From positions 997,802 through 1,061,801 of the forward strand of contig NZ_JACHCZ010000002.1 in the NCBI RefSeq assembly GCF_014207255.1: DNA of 64,000 nucleotides, read 5' to 3'. The position numbers and the translations under genes were made by a program. A model generated the notes under the pieces. It was not told the DNA's origin and did no database searches. It saw nothing but the letters and a program-made list of their open reading frames with translations. Below are positions 57,694-64,000 of the stretch, piece by piece. This DNA comes from Pseudomonas sp. JAI120. GTDB taxonomy: Bacteria > Pseudomonadota > Gammaproteobacteria > Pseudomonadales > Pseudomonadaceae. How positions within the stretch are numbered: position 1 is the stretch's first letter; every line of letters begins with the position of its first letter.

Positions 57694-59902
57694 TCCTTTT
57701 ACTATCGAGTCATTGCTTCGCCCCGCCGTCGAGCTTTACACCGTCTGGGTTTGCGCTGCCGCTGCGCTGCTTTGTGTTTTCGCGCCTTGGGCAGTTGCTC
57801 TGACCCCCCTATTTGGAGCAGTTGCTGCCACAGGCTTTTTTGGCCTCGGCGTTATTCGCTTCAAGCAAGCAATGGTGGTGTTACGTTACCGGCGCAATAT
57901 TCGGCGCCTGCCCCACTACACCATGACGAGCACAGACATTCCGGTCAGCAATGAGCGGCTGTTCATCGGTAAGGGGTTTCGCTGGACACAGAAACATACC
58001 CAGAGGTTGATGGACACTTACCTTCCCAAGTACGCCGAATATGTCGAGCCAACCTCGACCTACGCTTTAGCGCGGCGAATTGAAGAGCGTCTGGAGTTTG
58101 CGCCTTTCCCGCTCAAACTGCTGACCAAGGTCACCTCATGGAATGTAGCTCTCAACCCAGCGCGCCCACTCCCACCAGTAGGTGGTCTACCGCGACTACA
58201 TGGCATAGAGCCGAACGAAGCTGACGTCAGCTTGCCTTTGGGTGAGCGGGTTGGGCACTCCCTGGTACTCGGGACTACGCGGGTAGGCAAGACCCGCCTG
58301 GCAGAGCTGTTCATCACCCAGGACATCAGACGGACCCGACGGAGACCCCGGCGCCGCGTTCAGATGGGTCGCCGCGTACAACCAGTCCATCGAAGCCAGC
58401 GCAATGAAGAAATGAACCTGGACCGCGAAGTGGTAATTGTCTTCGATCCTAAAGGCGATGCAGACCTCCTAAAGCGCATGTATATCGAATGCAAGCGCGC
58501 AGGCCGACTGGATGAGTTCTACGTATTCCATCTGGGCTGGCCGGATCACTCCGCACGCTATAACGCCGTGGGCCGATTTGGTCGGATTTCGGAGGTAGCA
58601 ACCCGAATTGCTGGCCAACTATCGGGGGAAGGCAATTCAGCAGCCTTCCGCGAATTCGCCTGGCGTTTCGTCAACATCATCGCGCGCGCCCTCGTTGCCC
58701 TGGGACGTCGGCCGGACTACGAGCAGATCCTCAAGCATGTGACCAACATTGATGCGCTGTTCATCGAGTATGCACAGAAGTACTTTGCTGAAAATGATCC
58801 CAAGGCCTGGCAAGCGATCGTGGAGCTTGAAGGCAAGATCGATCGTAAGAACCTCAGCTTCGCAATGAAGGATCGACCGCTGCGCGTGGTGGCCCTGGAC
58901 ATGTACCTCATTCAACAACGTATCTCAGATCCCGTAATGGAGGGCCTGCGATCAGCGGTACGTTATGACAAAACCTATTTCGACAAGATCGTGGCCAGCC
59001 TGCTGCCACTGCTTGAAAAACTGACCACGGGACGAATTGCGGAGCTGCTATCTCCCGACTACATGGATCTTGAGGATCCACGCCCAATTTTTGACTGGAT
59101 GCAGATAATCCGCAAACGGGCGGTAGTCTACGTGGGCCTGGACGCTTTATCCGATACAGAGGTGGCTGCGGCCGTTGGCAACTCGATGTTCAGCGACCTG
59201 GTGTCGGTTGCGGGCCACATTTACAAATTCGGCATTGATGACGGCTTGCCCGGGGCCAAAGCTGGCAAGGTAGCGATCAACGTACACGCGGACGAATTCA
59301 ACGAATTAATGGGCGATGAATTCATTCCGATGATCAACAAAGGCGGCGGCGCCGGCATGCAGGTTACGGCCTACACCCAGACCTTGAGCGATATCGAGGC
59401 CAAGATTGGTAACCGCGCGAAAGCTGGCCAAGTCATCGGTAACTTCAACAATCTGTTCATGTTGCGTGTCCGTGAAACCGCAACTGCAGAGCTGTTGACC
59501 AACCAGTTGCCTAAGGTTCAGGTGTTCACCAGCACGCCGGCAAGCAGTGCTAACGATGCCATCAATGGCAAAGCCGCCTTCACCTCCAACACCCACGACC
59601 AGATCCAAAGCGTCAGTGTGCCGATGATCGAACCGGCGCACGTGGTTGCACTGCCCAAGGGACAATGCTTCGCCCTGATTGAAGGCGGCAACCTTTGGAA
59701 GATTCGTATGCCCCTGCCGGCAAACGATCCTGATGAAGTCATGCCCAAAGACCTGCAGGCCCTGGCCGAGGAAATGCGGAAAGGTGCAGGAGCAAATAAT
59801 GGCTGGTGGCAGGCGCCGGGGTATCAATCATTGGGCGAATCGCTACCAGATGACCTATTAGACGATTTCCGCAAATTGGCCGCAGACGAGAAAGTCGCAT
59901 AA
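57686..59902 (+). CDS. traD: Conjugative coupling ATPase TraD (SXT/TOL type)
   Basis: A 738-residue VirD4/TraD-family coupling protein (TIGR03743). Two N-terminal membrane helices (VWVCAAAALLCVFAPWAVAL, LFGAVAATGFFGLGVI) anchor it. Walker A is LGTTRVGKTRLAE (about 193-205) and Walker B IVFDPKGDADLL (about 250-261). A later NVHADEFNELMGDEF is the second conserved motif. It brings the relaxosome to the T4SS-like channel and pumps DNA. An Arg-rich stretch (RRTRRRPRRRVQ, about 212-223) follows the P-loop, an unusual basic insertion. Ends just before the PFL_4697 gene. Confidence 0.93.
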   Translation: MASPFTIESLLRPAVELYTVWVCAAAALLCVFAPWAVALTPLFGAVAATGFFGLGVIRFKQAMVVLRYRRNIRRLPHYTMTSTDIPVSNERLFIGKGFRWTQKHTQRLMDTYLPKYAEYVEPTSTYALARRIEERLEFAPFPLKLLTKVTSWNVALNPARPLPPVGGLPRLHGIEPNEADVSLPLGERVGHSLVLGTTRVGKTRLAELFITQDIRRTRRRPRRRVQMGRRVQPVHRSQRNEEMNLDREVVIVFDPKGDADLLKRMYIECKRAGRLDEFYVFHLGWPDHSARYNAVGRFGRISEVATRIAGQLSGEGNSAAFREFAWRFVNIIARALVALGRRPDYEQILKHVTNIDALFIEYAQKYFAENDPKAWQAIVELEGKIDRKNLSFAMKDRPLRVVALDMYLIQQRISDPVMEGLRSAVRYDKTYFDKIVASLLPLLEKLTTGRIAELLSPDYMDLEDPRPIFDWMQIIRKRAVVYVGLDALSDTEVAAAVGNSMFSDLVSVAGHIYKFGIDDGLPGAKAGKVAINVHADEFNELMGDEFIPMINKGGGAGMQVTAYTQTLSDIEAKIGNRAKAGQVIGNFNNLFMLRVRETATAELLTNQLPKVQVFTSTPASSANDAINGKAAFTSNTHDQIQSVSVPMIEPAHVVALPKGQCFALIEGGNLWKIRMPLPANDPDEVMPKDLQALAEEMRKGAGANNGWWQAPGYQSLGESLPDDLLDDFRKLAADEKVA

Positions 59903-59914
59903 GCCTGGAGGAGC

Positions 59915-60676
59915 ATGGCTATGGCCGATATCGCGGAAAAAGCCCAACAGCAGCAAGAAGGCCAAAAAACCTTTCTGGGCATGCTGTTCTCGGCCCCTTT
60001 TCATTTTTTAGGGGTGATGTTTGGCTCCCTGCTAGGCGCCATTATCGTTGAGTGGCTGTGCATGTACGTGTTTTGGCCAGATGCCGGCTGGAAACACGCT
60101 CAGCACATGTTCGAGCACGAGTTGAGTTGGCTGTCACAGGATCTGCTGCATAGCGTTGTCATCAAAGAACCCGGGCGTACGGCGACCTGGCTGGCACAGA
60201 CAGTTTACGACTGGCTGATGGTGAAAAGCGGTCTGCAGGAGAACATAAACGAGCTGACACAGTACACGCGCTCCACATCGCAGCAGCAAGCTGGCACTTT
60301 CAATCTGCGCTATGAGCTCGGTCGGGTGATGATCCACTTCCAGGACTACGGCTTAGCTGCGATGTACACCGTGCTGACGTTCTGCGTCCGAATGGTCATT
60401 CTGACGTTGACGATTCCATTGTTCGTACTGGCAGCATTCACAGGACTCGTCGATGGCCTGGTGCGACGTGACCTACGAAAATTCGGCTCCGGTCGCGAGT
60501 CAAGTTACCTGTATCACAAAGCTCGAGGGACGATCATTCCGCTGACTATCGTGCCTTGGACGATCTACCTGGCCATCCCCGTCAGTATCAGTCCACTTTT
60601 GATCCTGCTGCCTTGCGCTGTGCTGTTGGGCGTGTCCGTCAACATCACTGTCTCAAGCTTCAAAAAATACCTCTAG
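59915..60676 (+). CDS. ICE membrane protein, TIGR03747 / PFL_4697 family
   Basis: A 253-residue integral membrane protein of the PFL_4697 family. Four hydrophobic segments are visible (FHFLGVMFGSLLGAIIVEWLC, YTVLTFCVRMVILTLTIPLFV, IIPLTIVPWTIYLAIPV, LLILLPCAVLLGVSV). It belongs to the TraD-adjacent transfer genes, probably forming part of the inner-membrane complex. GGAGG precedes the ATG at 59915; a second ATG at 59921 is in frame. Confidence 0.85.
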   Translation: MAMADIAEKAQQQQEGQKTFLGMLFSAPFHFLGVMFGSLLGAIIVEWLCMYVFWPDAGWKHAQHMFEHELSWLSQDLLHSVVIKEPGRTATWLAQTVYDWLMVKSGLQENINELTQYTRSTSQQQAGTFNLRYELGRVMIHFQDYGLAAMYTVLTFCVRMVILTLTIPLFVLAAFTGLVDGLVRRDLRKFGSGRESSYLYHKARGTIIPLTIVPWTIYLAIPVSISPLLILLPCAVLLGVSVNITVSSFKKYL

Positions 60677-60685
60677 GAGCTGTCC

Positions 60686-60988
60686 ATGCAGTGGACTCAA
60701 GAACAGCAGCCAATCATCCATTCAGTCGATAACGAATTGGATGCCACAATCACACTAACCACAGGGCATAAGGCCAAGGGGCTGGAATGGGACTTCGTCA
60801 GCCTGTATGACGATTTCAGCGCTGACCCGCTCTCGCCCGATATTGATCAGGGACGTCGAGATGACGAGTTGAATTTGCTCTACGTGGCGGTTACGCGAGC
60901 AATGAAGATCTTGGCGCTGAACTCAATGGTGTTGTCCATCATGCAGCAGTATGTGGATGCGCGGTCATCTTTAAAGAGTTCGAGCTAA
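60686..60988 (+). CDS. UvrD/Rep helicase C-terminal fragment
   Basis: A 100-residue protein that is only the end of a UvrD-like helicase: TTGHKAKGLEWDFVSLYDDF (motif V region) and DDELNLLYVAVTRAMKIL (motif VI, the VAxTRA signature). Motifs I-IV and the ATPase core are absent. AGGAGCTGTCC precedes the ATG, so it is translated, yet cannot unwind DNA alone. It may be a vestige, or a domain adapted as a partner of another ICE helicase. Confidence 0.6.
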   Translation: MQWTQEQQPIIHSVDNELDATITLTTGHKAKGLEWDFVSLYDDFSADPLSPDIDQGRRDDELNLLYVAVTRAMKILALNSMVLSIMQQYVDARSSLKSSS

Positions 60989-61039
60989 AGAACTAATTGA
61001 GCCCCGCGGCTGGAATCGCAATATCTTGAGGAGGTCGCC

Positions 61040-61351
61040 ATGATTCGTCAGGCGTTTGAGTATCACACCGAGTTCTCCCCGCTTCAGTACATCGTTCTGA
61101 CCAAAAACCTCTTGATGTTCAAGTCGGTAGAGCCCACGGCTGAACCCGACATTCAGAGCTTTCTAAATGATCCGGAGCGTCAGCAACGCCTCGCTCTATT
61201 AGGCAGCGAAGGCTGGGAACTGATCAACGTCCAGCCGGTGTTCAGAGGTGAGATAAAGATCGGCAATCACAACGCTCAAAGCTGGGCCTATGGCATTGCA
61301 TTGCCTACTGGTTACCTCCTGTTCTTTAAGCGCCAGATCCAAAGCGTATAG
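61040..61351 (+). CDS. Hypothetical small protein (DUF4177-like pattern)
   Basis: A 103-residue protein with LALLGSEGWELINVQPVFRGEI and GYLLFFKRQIQ, a strand-helix-strand pattern like DUF4177 proteins (a Trp-containing GWEL turn followed by a FFKR end). The assignment is tentative. GAGGAGG precedes the ATG. It lies inside the transfer operon and may be an accessory gene, as many relatives lack it. Confidence 0.55.
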   Translation: MIRQAFEYHTEFSPLQYIVLTKNLLMFKSVEPTAEPDIQSFLNDPERQQRLALLGSEGWELINVQPVFRGEIKIGNHNAQSWAYGIALPTGYLLFFKRQIQSV

Positions 61352-61464
61352 CTGGAAGATGGCTGCCTGAAGAAATCAATCAAGACCTGAATATGGTTTT
61401 CTTGCGGCGCGCGCCTTGATGAAAACGGCAAGCTGATGGCACCAGGAATTACCAGAGCCCAGCC

Positions 61465-61818
61465 GTGATCCAGTTCCCGCGCAGCACTGCACTCACTCAC
61501 CGATTTGCTTTGCCAGCCCTCATCGGACTTTTTGGATGCTGCCTGCATGTCTCCAGTGCAGCAGCTGCCTCCGCATCCGAACAGGCCAATCTGGATGTGA
61601 TGATCCGTCAGTTGAATGCCCTTGAGGACACTGCACGCCGGAGCGCTCAAGTGGCCGACGAACCGGGCAAGCGCTTCTTCTTCGACTACCAGCGTCTGGC
61701 TGGCGATATCGCTCGTATCCGACACGGACTGGAGGATTACCTCACTCCAAGCCGAGCCCAGCCTCGGGACACCGTGGAGTTGTCGGGCCAATACACAAAG
61801 CAAGGACGCAAGCCATGA
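61465..61818 (+). CDS. RAQPRD-family ICE protein (TIGR01690)
   Basis: A 117-residue exported protein. A signal peptide (FALPALIGLFGCCLHVSSAAAA) is followed by a helical body (LDVMIRQLNALEDTARRSAQV) and the family signature RAQPRD in SRAQPRDTVELSGQY. It is an ICE transfer-operon protein of unknown biochemical role, probably in the periplasm. Its stop overlaps the start of the next gene by four bases. Confidence 0.85.
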   Translation: MIQFPRSTALTHRFALPALIGLFGCCLHVSSAAAASASEQANLDVMIRQLNALEDTARRSAQVADEPGKRFFFDYQRLAGDIARIRHGLEDYLTPSRAQPRDTVELSGQYTKQGRKP

Positions 61819-62054
61819 GCATGAGCGGCGCTCAAGCGTCTGCCTTCCAGGCGGCTGCAGGGTTCCCTGCTTCGTCAAGCAACCTGTTCTTCGTGGGCTT
61901 TGCGGTGGCCATCATCTTTTTGTGGGGGGCGTGGGCTCTCTGGAGCTGCTACCGAGGATGGGCCACCGGAAACCTTGACCGCACGATCGCTTCCACCTCG
62001 GTTGTTCGCATCTTGCTGCTTTGCATGATTTTGACCACGTTTGTTCTCAGTTGA
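61815..62054 (+). CDS. ICE protein, TIGR03758 / PFL_4701 family
   Basis: A 79-residue membrane protein with two hydrophobic helices (LFFVGFAVAIIFLWGAWALW, VVRILLLCMILTTFVLS) and a short central basic loop. The PFL_4701 family is typical of these ICEs and is thought to be a small pilin-like or channel component. The start overlaps the RAQPRD gene. Confidence 0.85.
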   Translation: MSMSGAQASAFQAAAGFPASSSNLFFVGFAVAIIFLWGAWALWSCYRGWATGNLDRTIASTSVVRILLLCMILTTFVLS

Positions 62055-62072
62055 CTTTATCGGAGATTCATC

Positions 62073-62411
62073 ATGACCTCGCGCCTACGGCCACGCCGCT
62101 TGCTGATCGGCATTCTTACGCTTCCACAGTTGGCCATGGCGGCACTGCCCCAGTCTCAACCCCCCACTCGCGGTGAAGGCTCCAACTTGATGCAGACGAT
62201 GCAGAACTACGCCTTCGACGGATTTTCTCTGCTCGGTCTCATTGTCTGCGCCGTCATTTTCATTGGGGTCGCCTGGCACGCCTTTGGCACCTACCACGAA
62301 ATCCAGCACGGCAAAAAGAAATGGATGGACCTCGGTGCAACAGCCGCTGTGGGTGTCGCCATCCTGGGTGTCGCCATTTTCCTGGTCACCAAGGCTACCA
62401 ATATTCTTTAA
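62073..62411 (+). CDS. ICE VirB2-like protein, TIGR03745 / PFL_4702 family
   Basis: A 112-residue protein with an N-terminal leader (LLIGILTLPQLAMAALPQ) and two membrane helices (GFSLLGLIVCAVIFIGVAWHAFG, LGATAAVGVAILGVAIFLVT) flanking a charged loop (EIQHGKKKW), the layout of VirB2-type pilin or channel subunits. The PFL_4702 family is a standard member of this operon. A GGAG site precedes the ATG at 62073. Confidence 0.87.
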   Translation: MTSRLRPRRLLIGILTLPQLAMAALPQSQPPTRGEGSNLMQTMQNYAFDGFSLLGLIVCAVIFIGVAWHAFGTYHEIQHGKKKWMDLGATAAVGVAILGVAIFLVTKATNIL

Positions 62412-62424
62412 CGAGCCTTAGGCC

Positions 62425-62805
62425 ATGACAGAACTCTCTGACGATGGAACCCTGATATTCCTTCCAGTGCGGCTGAACAATCAGCCTGTCATCATGGGCG
62501 GTCTAACCGCTGATGAGATGTGGGCAACACTGGGGATCAGTATCGCAGCCGGGCTGATCCTCGGCATTGCGGTGGCGATACTTACCCAGATATGGGCGCT
62601 GATCATCGCCGCAGCCATGCTTTGTGCGGTTCTCGGGCTCACGCTTGCCAGCCGTTTCTTGCGCCGCTGGAAGCGCGGTCGACCTGACACATGGCTGTAC
62701 CGCCAGATGCAGTTGAGCATCGCACGATATTTTCCGACCTGGAACAAAGTCCACCTAATCACACGTACTGGTGCATGGACCTGCCGAAGAACGGGGGTTC
62801 AATGA
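62425..62805 (+). CDS. ICE protein, TIGR03750 family (VirB3-like)
   Basis: A 126-residue membrane protein resembling VirB3. An N-terminal beta part (TLIFLPVRLNNQPVIMGGLTADEMW) is followed by two helices (LGISIAAGLILGIAVAIL, IWALIIAAAMLCAVLGLTL) and a basic C-terminus. Its stop overlaps the next start (ATGA). Part of the core inner-membrane transfer machine. Confidence 0.87.
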   Translation: MTELSDDGTLIFLPVRLNNQPVIMGGLTADEMWATLGISIAAGLILGIAVAILTQIWALIIAAAMLCAVLGLTLASRFLRRWKRGRPDTWLYRQMQLSIARYFPTWNKVHLITRTGAWTCRRTGVQ

Positions 62806-63455
62806 CTTATCGTAAAAAAGTTGATGCACAACTAGCACATATCAACAGCCTGCGCCTGGTGATAGGTCTGCTAATCATCCTAGGGATCTACATGGCCTAT
62901 GGCTGGCAGAGCGCACCGCGCGACTTGACCATCCATGTGCCGCCAGACCTTCGTTCGGGTAGTACACGTCAGTGGTGGGATATTCCTCCAGAGTCTGTGT
63001 ATGCATTCGGACTGTACATATTCCAGCAGATGAACCGCTGGCCTGTGGACGGTGAAGTCGACTACCAGGACAACATCACCCGTCTGGGTAGTTACCTGAC
63101 GCCTAGCTGCAAAGCTTATCTGCAGAAGGATTTCGAGCTACGTCGCAACAGCGGCGAGCTGCGTAAACGTGAACGTGGTGTTTTTGAGATTCCGGGAAGA
63201 GGTATCGACGATAAGTCAGAGCAACATATCGAGCAGAACAGCATCAACGACTGGACCGTCAACCTGGATATCACTGCCGATGAGCATTACGGTGGAGAGC
63301 GAGTGAAAAGAGCACTGGCCCGCTACCCTCTGCACATCATTCGCTCGGATATCGATCCCGAAAAGAACCCCTTCGGCCTGGCTTGGGACTGCTACAGCGG
63401 TAACCCTCAACGCATTGAAGTCTCTGTCGAGCAAAATAAGGCAGGAGGCAAATGA
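62802..63455 (+). CDS. ICE protein, TIGR03746 / PFL_4703 family
   Basis: A 217-residue protein anchored by one membrane helix (LRLVIGLLIILGIYMAYGW) with a periplasmic C-domain containing SGSTRQWWDIPPESVYAFGLYIFQQMNRWP and a beta-rich rest, matching the PFL_4703 family, which resembles VirB8-type proteins. The ATG at 62802 overlaps the previous stop; a longer frame from 62691 is unlikely. It should nucleate the periplasmic part of the T4SS. Confidence 0.87.
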   Translation: MTYRKKVDAQLAHINSLRLVIGLLIILGIYMAYGWQSAPRDLTIHVPPDLRSGSTRQWWDIPPESVYAFGLYIFQQMNRWPVDGEVDYQDNITRLGSYLTPSCKAYLQKDFELRRNSGELRKRERGVFEIPGRGIDDKSEQHIEQNSINDWTVNLDITADEHYGGERVKRALARYPLHIIRSDIDPEKNPFGLAWDCYSGNPQRIEVSVEQNKAGGK

Positions 63456-64000
63456 TGCGGCGCTACTTGCTGATTATCGGATTGCTCACACTCAACCTCT
63501 TCGGGATGGCCAACGCGGTTGAAATCCTTCGTTGGGACCGAATTCCGTTGGCACTTCCCTTGATCGTCGGACAGGAACGGATTGTCTTTGTCGACCAGAA
63601 TGTTCGAGTGGGTGTGCCTCGTAACCTGGTCGACAAGCTGCGCGTACAGAGCACCGGCGGCGCCCTCTATTTGTTGGCTAAAGAGCCCATTGAACCAAGC
63701 CGCTTGCAGCTGCAGAACATGAGCTCCGGCGAGATTATGCTCGTGGATATCATCGCAACCACCGGGCAACCAAATCAGGATGCATTCGAGCCGGCAAAAA
63801 TTGTTGCTGGCGAGAGCCCTTCAACACGATACGGGCAAGTCAACTCCAAACCTACGAGCAGCCATGCTTTGGCTCCCACGGCACAAGCCACCACACAGGA
63901 AGTAGAGGAAGCCACACCGGCGCCGCGCCGAGAAACGCCATTGCCAGTGGTCCTCACACGATATGCCGCCCAGATGTTGTACGCCCCTCTGCGCACTGTG
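63452..64000 (+). CDS. ICE protein, TIGR03749 / PFL_4704 family (partial)
   Basis: The N-terminal 183 codons of a PFL_4704-type protein, cut by the window edge. A signal peptide (LLIIGLLTLNLFGMANA) precedes VEILRWDRIPLALPLIVGQERIVFVDQNVRVGVP, the conserved family start, similar to VirB9/TraK-like periplasmic components. ATG codons at 63452 and 63455 overlap the previous stop after GGAGG. The rest lies beyond the window. Confidence 0.85.
   Translation, partial: MMRRYLLIIGLLTLNLFGMANAVEILRWDRIPLALPLIVGQERIVFVDQNVRVGVPRNLVDKLRVQSTGGALYLLAKEPIEPSRLQLQNMSSGEIMLVDIIATTGQPNQDAFEPAKIVAGESPSTRYGQVNSKPTSSHALAPTAQATTQEVEEATPAPRRETPLPVVLTRYAAQMLYAPLRTV

Noticed and set aside
1..64000. tRNA or rRNA genes, replication origin, oriT or attachment site
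   Set aside because: None were recognised on either strand; these probably lie outside this internal part of the element.

Overview
The window looks like the internal part of a Pseudomonas integrative and conjugative element (ICE) of the PAPI-1 / pKLC102 / PFGI-1 type. The evidence is the set of ICE signature families carried in the usual order (PFL_4669, DUF3158, SSB, topoisomerase III, a type IVb conjugative pilus cluster, DUF3577, DUF3275, and the PFL_4693 to PFL_4704 transfer proteins). It also carries a plasmid-style rulAB mutagenic polymerase, typical of the P. syringae / P. fluorescens groups. No integrase, att site, relaxase, rRNA or tRNA is visible, so both ends of the element lie outside the window. 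Species assignment is inference.

Layout. 0.1-8.8 kb: replication/processing genes (PFL_4669 protein, DUF3158 protein, SSB, a CrpP-family peptide, topoisomerase III, a PcfJ-like protein, a SNF2-type helicase). 8.8-20.8 kb: type IVb pilus operon pilL-N-O-P-Q-R-S-T-V-M, preceded by a convergent secretin-like periplasmic protein. 20.8-29.7 kb: small ICE genes, a DUF3577 protein, a DUF3275 protein, a DNA methyltransferase and a second SNF2-type helicase. This block is unusually rich in structured leaders: three homologous promoter-plus-RNA units and a series of pseudoknot-capable hairpins ahead of successive genes. 29.7-43.6 kb: LexA-box-controlled rulA and rulB, with rulB split exactly between its catalytic Asp and Glu codons by a 12.1 kb insertion. 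The insertion carries two glycosyltransferases (one fused to a GH16 glycosidase), then a segment bracketed by inverted arrays of short repeats that contains argC, a GNAT enzyme, a LysR regulator, an IS1182-type insertion sequence, and an overlapping NACHT ATPase / RelA-SpoT synthetase gene pair. 43.7-54.8 kb: an SRAP (YedK-like) gene and an accessory strip of mostly unrecognised small genes, including an NYN protein, HEPN-like proteins and a zinc metallopeptidase; several are preceded by a recurring two-hairpin leader. 54.9-64.0 kb: transfer operon with a lytic transglycosylase, the TraD coupling ATPase, membrane proteins and T4SS-like core components, running off the right edge.

How it fits together: the pilus cluster should bring donor and recipient into contact, TraD and the PFL_46xx/47xx proteins form the DNA-export machine, and SSB, topoisomerase and helicases process transferred DNA. 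The rulAB/SRAP genes would have been an SOS repair unit before the insertion broke it. The most promising undescribed items are the NACHT + RelA/SpoT pair (candidate defence module), the repeated covarying leader RNAs at 20.9-22.4 kb, and the pseudoknot leaders at 22.3-27.4 kb.
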